From assembly GCF_000003815.2 (NCBI RefSeq), contig NC_049980.1, positions 15,650,915-15,714,914 on the forward strand: a stretch of DNA of 64,000 nucleotides. Reading direction: 5' to 3'. The DNA comes from Branchiostoma floridae (taxonomy: Eukaryota > Chordata > Leptocardii > Amphioxiformes > Branchiostomatidae). The position numbers and the translations under genes are program-made. Shown piece by piece: positions 1 to 15,000 of the stretch (its first letter is position 1; every line of letters starts with the position of its first letter). The notes beneath the pieces were generated by a model. It saw only the letters and a program-made list of their open reading frames with translations. It did not search any database and had not been told where the DNA came from.

Positions 1-72
1 GACTGAGTAGTCCCCAAACATCAGGGTGTTGTGGAGCCCCTCGTCCAGAGGGAAGTACTGGGCACACTTTGG
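1..72 (-). CDS. RPTP exon 9 (cut by window edge)
   Basis: 24 codons (760-783), starting [12 protein letters not shown] and ending FGDYSV, after a CTGTTCCAG acceptor. The exon is open at position 1. Confidence 0.82.
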
Positions 73-3000
73 CTGGAACAGATATGAAACATTCACCTTA
101 CAAAAGGTTCCTGTAGTGTGCTAGAAGTGTAGCTGACATACACGTGAATTGCTTCCAAATCAGCGTTAACAGACTACAATGTATATATAATGACCTGCAG
201 CAATTCTTAGGCAATCAGTTTGTGTGATGATGATTAATATTCATGTGTTATATATTAGAAGGCAAAGATTTGCTGGATGTTTTTTTTCATAGTGCCACTA
301 ATTTCTTTCACTACTTTGACACCCCAGTTCTAAAACTTGTTGCAATGGTACTGTCCTGCAGCTCCACTTAGCATTAGTAGTTGGTACTGCAGTCTGGTTG
401 GACAGATGGTTGATTGCATGCAAATGTGAAACAATTCAATATCACCAAGCAGCAGTTGGCTGTCGAGTTTTGTTTAATTTTGTTACCTTTATTTGTAATT
501 GACAAGCTTCAAATCTTTGCACAATTTGGCCATCAATGTGTTCATTTTACAATTTTTCTCATTTGGTCATGATTTGTGCTAATCATTTCACTACATCTCT
601 ATGTTTTACCTTCTTTTCATCTCCCATCTGAAGACACCAGGAATACATGCAGAAGGTAGACAGAGAGAGAACATTGTTGGGTTAGTGATGGAAGAAACTT
701 GTAGCTTGATGTTAGTAAGGTCTCTTAGAAAACTAAGTCTTCTCATTAGGCCATGTTGATTTGATTATATGGATGACATCCTCCGGGAACTCCAAAACTG
801 ATGCAAGCGAGCGAATAAAAAAAAAAGTTTGGCCAAAAAAAAAAGCTGCCTTCAGTATGAAATCAAAGTGGCCAGGAAGGTTGAACATAGGACTAAACAC
901 ACATAGTATGGTATACCAACAGCTAGGTGTACATGATATGGGTGCAAAACATTTTTTTTCTTCCTGGACCAATCCCCCCCCAAAAAAAAACAGACCTGAA
1001 AAAAATCAGAGGAACAGGTTTCGCCAATTACAAAATGGACACACTATGTCGGCAGGCATTTGGGGTCTTACCAGGGGCCAAGAAGACAACAAGAACGAAA
1101 TCAAGTAGAGTTTATAGTCAATTATGGTCTCATTGATGTATTACTCCGCTAGTGGGGACCCTAAAAGAGATCCGAGCCAAAAACTGAACGGCTGTATAGA
1201 CGCATGTTTTTAGCGGTGAGAAATTCCCTTTTAGCCAGCGGAACTGATATCAAAAGTTAGATTGGTGAAATTTTGTTTCTAACTGAAGAAATAAGCAGGT
1301 AAAGTTTGGCAGCCGCGCGCTAGATCGGAGGTACACAGTCGTGGGTTCTGAGTGGTGCGGTTGTACAATAGCAGCGAAAAAGTGCCTTTTGTGGGGATTG
1401 ACTAATCGTAGTTTGTAATTGCTATAAAAAAAGTTTCTATCTATAGTTTACATTGGCAATTTTTTCCCACGATATAGGGTAAATGTGCTCGACAAAGAAT
1501 GAAAAATCTGCTGAAATTTCACGTAGCTTCATTATGAACGCGCCCATTTAAACCACGAATTATAACATAGAAGTCTATGGGAAGAAGAAACTCATCAATG
1601 AGACCTTAAATAAAAATGAAAAATATTCATAAAAAATCAAGGAATAGCACTGGAGCAAAAATTTGAAAAGGGTTTATAACCGGGCGCCACCCTGCATTTT
1701 TTGGCTGCAGATTACGCCGTGTACCTATTTCCGTTACCATGGTAACGGACGGGTCTACATTTCCAAGGGGCGTTACTATTGTTATTTTTCTTGTATCACA
1801 CTCTACTGGATATAGAAGCCATTTGAAAGAGGAGTAAGGTTCTAAAGCTATCTTTCTTGAGGCAAACTACATCCAAGCTATTTTTTGCAATCGCCGCCTT
1901 CTCTCGAACGCCCCTCCAACACCCCCCCCCCCCAAACCCCGGGCTATGCGACACCTATAAAAGGCCAATCAGAAAGGCTCAGTTCGGCTTGCCCGCCTCT
2001 GGTATAAGGGAGCTTGAAACGCAGCTAACATTAATTTCTAGTCGTTAAGCTCTGTTTTGACTTTATGAGCTATAGTACCTTCACCCGATCCTCTATAGAA
2101 CCGTTTATTTTACGTAGAAAGATCCGGATGAATCTCTTCGTGCCTGTCGTGCCGATATCCCTTACACGACTATTCTTTGAGATATATTCCAATTAAACAA
2201 AGACAAAGTCACAAAGAGAACACTACTCAGTCAAACTCATACACAGACTGATCTAATGAGTCTTTGCGACACGTCAAAAGCGTCAGTCTCGACGCCTTTG
2301 CACTTTGGCCTTTGTCCGCCGCTAGGTGGCGCTTTCATGCCTATCATGATCTCGTACTTAATTACCTCCCAGAGGCTAATTCATTAACGTAAGACACCCA
2401 AACTTTCAGAGATGATGAAGAAAACGACATTCTTTCTTTTGATAGATTTTTTTAATAATACATTAAACTTAAGGTCTCATTGATGTATTACTCCGCTAGT
2501 GGGGACCCTAAAAGAGATCCGAGCCAAAAACTGAACGGCTGTATAGACGCATGTTTTTAGCGGTGAGAAATTCCCTTTTAGCCAGCGGAACTGATATCAA
2601 AAGTTAGATTGGTGAAATTTTGTTTCTAACTGAAGAAATAAGCAGGTAAAGTTTGGCAGCCGCGCGCTAGATCGGAGGTACACAGTCGTGGGTTCTGAGT
2701 GGTGCGGTTGTACAATAGCAGCGAAAAAGTGCCTTTTGTGGGGATTGACTAATCGTAGTTTGTAATTGCTATAAAAAAAGTTTCTATGTATAGTTTACAT
2801 TGGCAATTTTTTCCCACGATATAGGGTAAATGTGCTCGACAAAGAATGAAAAATCTGCTGAAATTTCACGTAGCTTCATTATGAACGCGCCCATTTAAAC
2901 CACGAATTATAACATAGAAGTCTATGGGAAGAAGAAACTCATCAATGAGACCTTATACCAAGTTTCTACAGTCAAAGGTACAGAGACAGTTAGCCTTTAT

Positions 3001-6000
3001 TACACGGAGATGGGACTTTCAAATGCCAGTGGGAGTCCAATAATCCACCAAACAGATTCCTTTGTAGAAAAATTGACCAATTACCATTGTTTTGAGTATT
3101 GCCAGTTTTCAAGTTTCCACATACAATCAGGTCCAGGTCCAGGTCCGGACCTGGAAATGATCCTCTGGACCTGAACGGGACCTATACCTGAATTTTCTGT
3201 ACTGGTACCTCCCCCTACCAACTAGATTTTTTTCTTTCTGTCCTTTCACATCTTACTCTTTGACTTTAGATTCATTTTGGCATTCTATGGCATTAGTTAT
3301 CTGTTTTCTGATCCTTTTTTTTCAATCTACAGAATATTTCTGCTCATTTTACAGCTGCTTTGCACAATTTATTGTGTGGTCGAAAATTTTTTTTTTTTTG
3401 GAAACGGCCGAAAATTGGTGCGAGCGCGGATGTCATCCATATAATCAAATCAACATGGCCTTATGTAAAAAAAAAGTTACTTTGTCTAGAAACAAGGGGA
3501 AAGTAGGACAAGCGATAGTTAGCATTTAAGACCATCCTGCCAGGGCTTCAAGAGAGCACAAGGGCATGATGATTGGTTAAAGGAATGTGTTAAGGAGACA
3601 TGACAAAGAAACCAGGAATGTCATTGAGGTGGCCACATCAACAATGGCAGTCAGCTGTTATTACAAGCACAACATGATAGATATGATGTCTGCCTTTACA
3701 AAAAGATAACATTTTCCCATTTTCTCTCTATACATGTTAAAAATAAGTTCACAGAAACAAGTTCTTTCCACTGTGAAATTATCCAACCCTCTCCTAGACA
3801 AGTGATTCCCCCCATAAAATAACCCACAAGCCTTCAAAATGAACGTTTATTGCCATCTTCTAGCATAGCCACCTATATCTCCCACCAACTTATGCGGTGT
3901 CTTGACTTTGCATTGAGTAAACTCGTTACGAAAAGTCCATCCCACCGATTCTGTTTAACCAAAGCCAGTTTTATGAAACAAGGCTGGCAAATGTGCCACA
4001 CTGACCACTTCCTGCTCCTCAAAGTCTGTCAGCATGATGATGGCTGGAGACTGCTGTTCCCACACCATCCGCCAGAAGTCCTCGCAGGTCTGCTCCAGGG
4101 GTGCCTGGGTGGCAATGTAGGCCCTGGTCTGGAACTTATAACCCTGAAAAAAGTTTGTACTATAATCAGCACTTTGCTTTCAAATGCATAAATAATGTTA
4201 CAATATTACAGTCATACAGGCTAATCTATGTATGTTTCCTGTTAATAATTATGTGATAATTTTCATATGTTGTCTGGGCCTCCTTGCAAATAAACTATTG
4301 TTGAAGGGGCTAACAAAATGTTTTGAAGACTGAAATATAAATCCTCATAAATCTGATATAGCAACAACTATGTATGAAAAGTAACTTCAGTCCACTTCTA
4401 CCTGTTTTAGTTTTTCTTTTCTAATCTTGAACACATAGTTCATATCTTTGTTGGTCCCATCCTTTTACAGTTGAACATGTATTCGAAGAAGCCTTAAGTG
4501 ATAGTTTTTTGAGAGCTTGTGCAACTTACTGTAACAAAGTTGGCATTGATGTAGTCAGAGTGAGGAAAGCCTGGTCTTTTCAGTAAGGGAACTCTGGTCT
4601 GAACAACTGCAGAAAAACAACACACATTTATATTAAAGGATCAAAGTTGACCTGCAATTCAAGTAAACACATCCTTCTATAGAACTATATGCTGCAACAT
4701 TTTCACAAAGCTCTTAAGAAATCCTACAAGAGAGAATGTTGCAAAACACATAATTGAGTCATATTTACTTTAATAGAGTGTGACTGTCTAAGTATCTTGA
4801 AATGTTCCCATTGGCGAGTTCATGACACTTCAGATGTGGGTTTTCAATGCATTACTGATGTATCAATGTTCAACACTGTGATTGAACTTAAGACATTACA
4901 AAACCTTTTCTCCTTCTACTGTGAAATGAAGTCCTCAACAGAATAGATGACTTAATACATATTACAGTAGTCAACAGAAAAGTACAGAGAGAAACATAGC
5001 AGTGTTAACATGATCCAAACTATTATACCACCAGGGCGAGTATGAGATATAATGCACAAAAGAAGTAATCAGATTTATTTGATTTTTCTGGAACTTTGAA
5101 CTATGTTTCAATTTCTTCTATTCTTGCTGGACTTTGACTGTGCCCACATTTTGGATGCCAAGCTGTGCCTTTGAGGCAATCAATCTGACATTCTTGCTTT
5201 TACCATTGGTTTCCCTTGAATGAATTCAGTTTAGAATTACAGTGATTCAAACACTTTTGAATGTTAACCATATAAAACTCTTGTGCCTGAGGTATGTTGC
5301 CTTTGAGCGAATAAGAAGTATGACAAAGGTTTCTTTCATCTCAACCCATGCCCATGTAACAGTATTGGCGACTGTCCAGAGAAGGCTAAAACTGAGCTTT
5401 TAGGTATTGGACAGCAGCGATTTCTGACTTTAGCTGTGCCATGCCAAGTCTCCTCATTACTTTTGTAACATTGCTTTGAACTTGCTTTAAAAGGCTATTC
5501 CAGGCTTAATCATTCTGTTCTTTCTGGGACAAAGGGAAGGAATAACAATAAGTAGATTCTAAATGTTGCAAAGTATTCTAAATGTTTTATCTAGCTTTCA
5601 GCTATTTATGCACATGCAAACTTTCACCTTTTGCAATAAGGCCCAGGGGCATAATTTGTGCAGCTTCAGTCCAACAAGTTCTATTAAATGCCTTTTTTTA
5701 ATATAAAAAATGTTTAAGTCACCCGCAAACACTGTTCTTCCTAAAGACCCTAATTCTAACAATTGCAAAATATATATCACTTGAGTACTTCTGCACACCT
5801 ACCTGGCAGCACATTCATGTATCTGTTCTTGTCCTCAGTACCTGGAGGGATGTCAGAAGACTTTGGCATCGGCATTGGGAGTGACTGCAGAATAAAGGGT
5901 ACAAACAGTTCATCACTCCTGTCCAGATATAGCTGTTGGTCCAATTATTCTAGATGGCAACAGTACAAGGTTGATTTCTGAAGCGATCATGTTGTTGAAT

Positions 6001-9000
6001 GTACTCAACCATATCTTTAATGCAAAACATCTTCCATCTTCTCAGGATCATGCTGCTTTCAGATTCTTGTTGCACTTTTAGTTTAATATTGAACAATTTT
6101 TGTGCAAATCTTGAAGAGCCTGATAAATTTTATTTTGTATCATGTAGGTATGAAACTCTGCTTTTTTTTTCTTATTGTATCTCACTAGAATATAGTTCCT
6201 TGAAGGAAGGAAAGGTGCAGTGTTCCCCAAGATTACAGGTCATCAGAATCATCGCATTAGATTTTACTACAACATCTATCCTCTATGGAAAACGCATATC
6301 ATTCTTACCTCAAATTCTTCCACAATGGTCCTGATATTGGAGTAGAACTTCACAATGCCGCTCAAACTGAGGAGGTTACAAGGTCCATCCTATAAAAAAA
6401 TAACATCCCGATTAGGTTGACACAACCATTCAAGGAGACAAAAATATGATCATTGGCAATAAATATCAGCGGAGAAGGCAAATCAGTAATTTTCCTTTTT
6501 CATCTAACTAACCAACATATTTGCTCCACAGACTTCCTAAGTTAATCAGGTTTAAATGAGAACAGTTCACAATGTTTGCACTTAAATACCCTGAGTGCAG
6601 ACCGACCTGGTCATCTGATACTGTATGGGTCAGAGAGTTGTAGTAAGAGAAACAAAAGAAGTCAGTTTGAGGTCTTGTTGCACTGGTATATCTACTCTCT
6701 ACATGTCCATAGCTTTAATTGATGAATTTGATTCACATCATCAATAAACATTGCTACAAATGCACTAAGTCCAAACTCTGCATGCTTTCTTCTACATATC
6801 AGGGCTGCTAACCACCTGAAAAAGTACACTTTCATGTACAGGTTATTCACATAGAACAGAGATGCCAAGCAAAACAGCTACATGCTTAAGTGTCACACTA
6901 TGACTCATAGCCAAAGACATACCATCCTACAGGGACAACAGGAAAGGGATGGTAAGACCATACAAGAGAGAAGGAAGACCGGTTTAGGCTGCAACCAACA
7001 ATTGGACTTTTAACTCTGTCAATAAATTCCAGGGGACCTTTAGTCTGTCCAATGTTTAAATGTACACTCAGATTTCACTCACTTTCAAAGAGTCCATTAG
7101 CTCATTAGATAGTGAGTTGGAACAAAAAAACTGATTGTAAAATTATCATTATGCTATCTTTAATCAGCTAATAATCAGAACTGAGGACCCTGGTGGTATG
7201 TAACCAGATACAATGCACTCTTGGTAACTGAATATTTGGGACTTGCAGACTAATATCCTTACTGTAATACTTGGTCATCATCAAGAACAATCAACAAAAG
7301 AATGCTTGGAGAGGACAAAAGTGACAATGCATACTTATGGAGTATTGTGAATTGTCTACATGTATACCAACTTATTAAAAAAAGAAATAACTAATTAATA
7401 TTCTACAAACATTACCTTTTCAATCATTTTTCAGGTCAGGTCAGGAAAGTTAAGAAAACTTAGTGGGAACAGTCAGGCTTTATCATAAGACAAACATGAG
7501 ACAAAATGTGCACAAAATGGCTTCCAATGTTGGCAGAATGTAAAAACCAACAAGAGACTGTAGGTCTAGAGTCCCCTCTGAAATGGACTCCATCCTATAT
7601 TTACCTGTTGATAAGTTATCTCCAGCTGGTTAATGTGTTACATATTACATGATAGTTCAGCTGGTTACATGACAAGTCAGAAATGACTAAGAGTTCTATT
7701 ATTAGCAAACTGGCACTGCCTTGAAAAAATGGCAATGGAGAGATGATAATGTAGTTGTATTCAATCAAACTGTTTTGGTTGAATGAACATGGAGCATGTA
7801 CAATTGATGAATGTGGAGAAAACAAATTCAAAGTACTGTATATAAGGCATTCAAAATCATGCCACATATTCTAAGACAGCACAACAAAGAGGATGATAAA
7901 ACATAATTATACAGCTTTGAAGGGTAAACTGTCAATATCAGCATTAGATGTAGCAATTGGCTCTTACAACTAGCTACAGCACTGTTTACTTCAGTTCAGT
8001 ATGTGTTGGTTGTGCATGGTCATCATTATGAGAGTAGCATATCAATGATACTAGCGTTTCTTTCTAGAGCTAAGAAATGCAAGGTTATATTGTGGCTACT
8101 GGGCTATAGCCGGACAACCTCGATTTGTGTTACCTTGATTTTATACTGTAGAAGTATGATTTAAAAGAAAACAACACACATAATGTAATAACATTTCCTC
8201 ATGTATGAATTTGGTTGAGCTGTCAGATTTTCGGTTGCTCAGCAGTCTCTCAGTAGTCACAGCCTCTTTTCTTCCTTCTGGTACTGAATATGCACTATTA
8301 GGCAGTATGGAAGTCCCTGTACGGGAGCCCTAAACTAACAAGGCTAATACTCAGGCTTTCACCAAGAAACAAGAATCAAAGGAATACACAGCTAACATGA
8401 TAAAACACCCCCTACACCATTAAGTATGGGAGCTCCCATAGCCTAATGAGAATGGCACCCTACCAAACATCTAGCCTGCTCTCCACCTTACTCACCCTCT
8501 CCAAAGCCTCATTCACGAATGCCAGCTCTGACTTGGATGGTTCTGAGGACAGTGTACTGGACTTCTCCGGAGAACAGTACTCCAGAGGGAAGGAGTCAGT
8601 TGTGTCCAGGCCTTGAGTAGACTTGTTGCCATAGTACTGCCTCTTGAAGGCAATGTTCTGCTGTTTTCTGATGACCTATGTAAGGAAGAGTAAGCAAGAT
8701 ATAGCTGTGGGGGGAAAAATGACCCATTTGTTTCTGATAAGAATCAAGACAGTCTGGGTGCCATCCTAGTTAGCACTTTGCAGCCGCTCCCCTACTGTCA
8801 AAATTGTTGGTTAGCAGGGAGTACAGGAGTTGTGGAAAGCTAATTTAAGATGGCATGGGGCTGATTCAATAATGATTCGAAAAAAGTCTAACACATACAT
8901 TTATGCATCAACAATATGTATCAACAATGATTAACAAGATCATGTGTTATTGTTATCCTTCTTAATCAATTTTTATCAAGTCAACAAATCTGCACATACA

Positions 9001-12000
9001 TGCATAACTTGGAACCTATCAGAGAGGCACCTTCATTTGTCAGCAGTATTGAATGGAGGCAGAATGGAGGCCAACTACCAACATGTAGGCCAGCTCCCTG
9101 GTCTTATAAAATGAGCCATCAACTGATGCCAGATGCCATGTCACATGGAAGGACAGTAAACAGGAAATTGCAATCTACTTTTCTACAAATTCAGTATATT
9201 CCTGCCAAGAATATACATATTTCTCTGTACCCAAACTGCTCCCAAGTGGAACATTGAGTGCAGTAAGAAGCACTGTCTCAGAACATACGTCAACATACTT
9301 ACATGGGACACAGGGTGATCAGCATAGCTGGTGAATTATTTATACTTCTATGAACAATCAGTGGCAAATTCAACTGTCAACAATAACTAGACACCTTTTA
9401 ACCCTTGACCAGCATGGTACCTCAGTTGCAACAATGTTGTCTTGCAGATACAGTAGAATATATCACTGTATCTGTTGGATGTTTGGTCAACATTCCATTT
9501 AATTTCATCCATTGCATTTGATTTATGTTAACAGTGTTGCAACCGACAAAAGGGATATCATCATTATAGTTATATACGCAAACGCCATGAAACATTTTGT
9601 GGAAGTGCTGATGCATTCTGTAGGTAAGTGTAAACCTTTACCTGTATGGCTATGAAGAGCACGAGGCTGATACAGAAGATGACTGCAATGGTAACAGCAG
9701 CTGTCACACCTATGGACATGGAGCCCTGTGTCCCCTCCCTGCCAGCTACATCTGTTTCAGGTGGACCCAGGTACACCTTTTGGACCTGGGGGGCAGGTGG
9801 AAAGGTTGTGATCAACCAATAAATATAAACATGAAATTTGTACAATCTAATATGGACTGGGAAGTAGGTCAGTAGATATTTTACTACAAAGGTAAAGCTG
9901 CTATAACAATGCCTGATTATCAAATGTCAGTAGCTTCAGTACTAACAGGGAGCCCCTTTTGAGCTGTCTACCTGCAAGATACCAAGATTGGTGCTCAGGT
10001 GAGGTATACATTTGCAATAGTGCTATCTTAATTTCTACGGTTGATTTTTGTAATTTGTTTGTCTACATTTTGGTGTAACTATTACTGATACCCAGATTTA
10101 AGATACATGTACAGTCAAACCTGTCTATAGCAGCCACTCAAGGGACTGGAGAAATATGGCCACTATAGACAGGTGGCCACTGTAGAGAAAATGTTGATCA
10201 ATTGACCATGAGCAAGCTACACATGATTTCAGTTCCCAGTAATCCTTCTCACCAAGTAACATTGTCTCGATCGGTAAATTCACCGACAAAGACTTGCACT
10301 TTAATGCTCAAGGCATGCATACCTTCTGCTACCGCCAAAATGACCCCGTCAGGAACTCCAAATCCTCGCAAACTACAATTTCAAACTCGGTGCAGGGTGA
10401 CATAAGGCTTTAGTATGGTTGCAATAGGCAGTGTTTTTGTATCAACGGGACCGGAAATCGTGTGGCCGTGGCCGCGTTGGACAGGTGGCCGCTAAGCCTA
10501 TTTCTTAATTATTACGAATCCAGGGGACCGACAAAAAGTGGCCACTATGGCCAGGCGGCTGCTATGCAAAGGTGGCCGCTAATACAGGTTTGACTGTATA
10601 TAGATATCAAGAAGTGCATCTGGTGCACAAGAGGAATACTGTCATCAGTGAACTATTCAGAAACAATAAACAATGTGCAGGTACTTGTCTTACCTTCCCA
10701 ATAAAAATGCCTCCAAGGACATCACGATCCTTGCTCAACAGGAAATAGATGTCCTCTGTCATTTTAGGATCCGTCCCATCCCTCCCAGTTATGAAGAAAG
10801 AAACTGTAATAGAGCTTTCCCTGGTTTTCCTGGACCGAATGGGCAGACATATTCTGGTGATGTTGATTAACACAACGTCTGAGTAAGTCACATCATTAAC
10901 TGTCTTCCCTCTTAACACAGATATCACAGCATTTTTGAACTCCTTCTGAGCTTTACAAAACTGAGGCCATGACATCTTCATCTCGATCATAATGTAGGAA
11001 TCAGGATCTGGAATCTGTGTGATACTTCTGGAGGTAGGATGTCTGGACGTCACAGCTGAGGTGCTTACTGTGGTGCTTGGTGCCATGGTGGTGGGGGGAC
11101 GTATTGTTGAGGTTTCAACTGTTGAAGGTGGCATGGAAGAAGGTTTCACTGTGGCAAGAGGAGTTACAGGTTTGGTTTGTCTGGTGGTTGAACTTTGTGT
11201 TGTGATATGAGAAACAGTAGTCACTAACATAGTGCTTGACATGGGTATTGTATTGGGAGGGGAGCTTCTTTCAGCTTCTACAGTAGGTGCCAATGTGGTA
11301 ACGGAAGACGTAATGACACTTGACAAAGATGGCCTTGAAGTTAACTTCTCTGTTGGCTTCTCTGGCTTCACAGTGGGAACAAGTGAAATCTGAGGCAGTG
11401 TTGGCACCCAAGCAGAAGTCTTAGATGAGCTTGGTGCCACTTGCACTGTTGGAGATTGATAACTTGGCTCTGTAACAGGTCTCACAGTGGGGGTTCTGTC
11501 ACTTGATTGCACAGGTAGGTAGGCTGTTGATGGAGGTTCCTCTGTGCTTGTTTGTTGATAAGTGGTATATCTTGCTGTGGATGTGGTCTGCACCTGTTGG
11601 AAACTAGTTGTTGTCCGCACATCATCCACATGGCTCTCGGTGGGTTCAGGTTCTGTGGGTCTTATCAAAGGAGGTTCTTCAGTTTCTGCCCCAATATTAG
11701 GGTGTTGTGTCCTTGGCAGCTCAGTGCCTGGCACAAGGATAGGTCTTTCAGTGACTTGGGGGATTAGAGGCCTCTCCGTTTCCACACGTTCTGTAGGAGG
11801 CTGCGATGGTTCTCTAGGAGGACCTGTAGGCTCTCCAGGTTCCTCTCCAGGTTCAGTGGGAGGGCGGACAGTTGGCTCCCTCCCAGACTCCTCTGTAGGT
11901 ACTGGCACAGTCCTGGCACGTGTCACATGACCAGGTTCATTCCCATCCACCCCCTCCACCACTCCCTCCCCTGGGTTGTTGCTGCCCTGCCCCTGTTGGG

Positions 12001-15000
12001 AGCTGGAACTGGCAGGTAACTGCGGCCCCTGTGTCGGTGACCCCCCTCCAGGGTTAATGTTCACAGGTCGTCCTCCATCTGTTAGTGGATCACCTTCCTC
12101 TCCGGTCCTGGTTTTTGACTTCTGTCTTGGAGCAGGGTTCAAGGACAAGCGGCTGTGCCCTCTGCCCACAGCAAACAGGGGAGACTGTACAGCAGCCCAG
12201 GTACCCAACAGGTCATGTGCCCCTGAAACATGAATCATACCACAGTCAATAACAGTTTATTTCTCTGTCTAAAACCATTTCAAGGTTGGCGACAGAAATG
12301 TTCCATGCACATGCCTTTCTTCACGTTAATCTGGGGTAAGAGCCAAGTAGTTGCTGGTATCAGGACCATTCAAGACATGAAATCAAAGTTAAATTTAATT
12401 TATCACTATAAACTTCACTTGTAAGCAATTATGTTAATCCTTAATAATCTTGAAGACAGTTGAAGCAGACAACATTTTTATACAGGGATAGTCTTAATTG
12501 CCCAAGGAGACCACTCAGGTGACCAAGCAAATCTGGCCTATGTGGACAGTTGGTCACAATAGACAGGATTCTTAATGCTTAGATATACCTAGGAGTCTCT
12601 AAAAGTGGTCACATTGGTCAGGTGGTCCTTATGTAGAAGTGGTCACTTGTACAGGACTGACTGGAATAAATGTAAAAGTAATATCTGACAAAATCAAAGT
12701 CCCTGAAGCGAGGCATTATGATAAACAAGACCTAACAACAAACTGGACAGACAAGCCTCAAATCTTGACCCTATTCAGTCAAATATATCAACTTTACGTG
12801 GCCATATGGATTCCCTTTGATGATAAGAGAAAACTCTGATGGAAGTGGGTTAATCCTCAAAACAGGTCCTCAAGAACTCCTGCACTTCACTAGAAAATAA
12901 CTATTTTCAGATTTGTCATGATGAAAACCTGACTCAAACTACTTTATATTTCTCTGGCCTTTCTAAACATTTCCAATGACTAACATCTGAGCAGAATATA
13001 TTTCTATAAAAAAGGTGAAATATTAGACAGAATCATCAGCTGGTTTGAGTTGCACAGGAATCTATGAACCAAATGCTGCTGTTGGCAGCCTGCAAAATGA
13101 CCTCAGTTGGAGATCCAAGCCTCAATCAGTGTACTATTACTGAATGAACGACAAACTGACTGTTGTTTGCCTTTATGCAGAACACTGTTGTGGAGAAGCA
13201 ATCACCGTCTGTGACAAAACCACCTGGATATGATTCTGAAAGTTGTGACTAATCAAGTTTTCCACTAGTCATCATGAGTGCTCTGTCATCAGTTTCGTCC
13301 TCCTATTTACCTGCATGTATGCAGGTATGGTTTTCAGGGGCGTGGGAACTTTTGGAAGCTGGGGCTTTAGGGCGCTGTATCTCGAGAACGAATGGTGCGA
13401 GCACGACGATTTTTGGTACGTGGGTTGGGGGTGGTAGCCTGACACTCAGGTTTGATTTTTGGCCTCCTGGTGCTTGAACTTGACATTGAAGGTGGCATTT
13501 TTTGTGTTTTGGGGGCACTTTTGGCACTGTGTGTCCGGAACGATACGCGCGATTGCAACGATTTTTGGTGCATGGGTGGGGGGTTGTTGCCTGTTGCCTA
13601 GGATAGACTTTGGGCCTTGTCGCGTTTGAACTTGACACGGCAGGTCAAATTTTGTGTCCGGGAGGGGTATTTCCGGAGTTATATCTTCCGAACGGATGGT
13701 GCGGGCGCAATGATATTTGGCACATGTGTTGGCGGTGGCTGAATAATTCTCAATTTTGATTTTGGTGCCCTTGGTGCTTGAACTTGACATTCCAGGTTAC
13801 CTTTTGTGCGGGCACGGTGCGTGCGCTGTATCTCCGGAACGCAAGGTGCCACCGTGTTGCTATTTGTTATGTGGATTGTTGCTGGTGTCCTGGTGGTCAG
13901 GTTTGATTTTGGGCCTCCTAGTGCTTGAACTTGATACTGTAGGTTGACCCTGTTTTTGTGTGGTTGGGGCATCCCCCAATATCTGCTTGGTTGTAAAAAC
14001 AGGTTACGGTTGGGTTTGGGTTGATTGATAGGTCTTTAAGCTTACGTAGAAGTGTTTTTGCACTGGCTTCTGCCACCTTCAATGTATCAGGTTACTTTGT
14101 ATCAATAGTGTTTCCAGCCAGATGATGTACTAGTTCAGTTCAGTTTGTACTAGTATCTGTTGCTGTTAGGTACAATTTGAGTTTGCTTCTTAGTCTTTGT
14201 GGTTTTTTGAAAGCTGTGTAGTACTGAGTTTAAAGTTCTGGTACAAGTTCCTTTACCCTGTTTGGCAATCAGAAGAAGATACAACTTTCTAAAGTGGAGG
14301 AGAAATGTATAGAGCTTGCGTGTAAGAGAAAGGTATGTATATTATCTTTCTGTGTTTCTTGTTGTTTCTTTGGGGATGCCATTTCCATATTGTATGCAGG
14401 CAATTTGTAGTTTGGGGCTAGTCATGTTCGCTTGATTTTTGGGCCTGCTTAATCTATAGTACATACAGGGTCAAGTGGTAGAAGCTTTGTTCTGTTTTAA
14501 ATTTGGTATCGTTTGTTGCATATTGTCACTGCAAAAATATGATGAAATTGTTTTCCCCCTCTAAGCAACTGCTCATTGATTTTGGGGGTTATTTGCTGGG
14601 TGTTTACTCTGACTACAACAGCTTTCTGAACTTTTTAAAGTTGCCAGCAGCTTGCCATCTACGAATGAAAATGACAAGGACATTTTGAATAGTAAATTTT
14701 GCTGTTAAATTTGGCTTAGGTACTTCAAGAAATTTAGGTTTAAGTTGGATGGATTGAATAAAAATATCATACCACCCTGGGGACTAACTGTTGCTGCTGG
14801 ATGGGGGCTACCACTATTCATGTTGTCTATGGAACTACTGTAAAAACTTAATTGGTCAAATTATGCAAATAACCTTCCAGTGTCAAGTGTTATAGCACTC
14901 CAGAAATAAATCTTTACTGAATATCATTGCCACACTAAGGAGATTTAGCAGCTGCATTAGGTCAGTACATTGAAATAGGAAGATATCAGTACTGAATATA

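Larger units (their letters stand above)
749..3460. mobile_element. Large inverted-repeat element with nested duplicate insertions
   Basis: The ends match as inverted repeats of 33 bp. The left end begins GGCCATGTTGATTTGATTAT and continues through ATGGATGACATCC; the right end is its reverse complement. Both sides carry TTA, fitting a 3-bp duplication of PIF/Harbinger type. Inside lie two near-identical 482-bp copies of another element. No transposase frame is visible. A short stand-alone relative sits at 57390-57737. Confidence 0.6.

Noticed and set aside
761..1136. Two overlapping plus-strand open frames
   Set aside because: They lie in the inverted-repeat element and its nested MITE; poly-A and poly-C runs inflate them.
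1950..1972. TATAAAAG with CCAATCAG as a promoter
   Set aside because: No credible frame or RNA follows, and the sequence is inside a transposon.
11019..12233. Plus-strand open frames opposite the mucin exon
   Set aside because: Shadows of the minus-strand Thr/Ser/Pro codons, which give Val/Gly/Cys-rich frames on the other strand.
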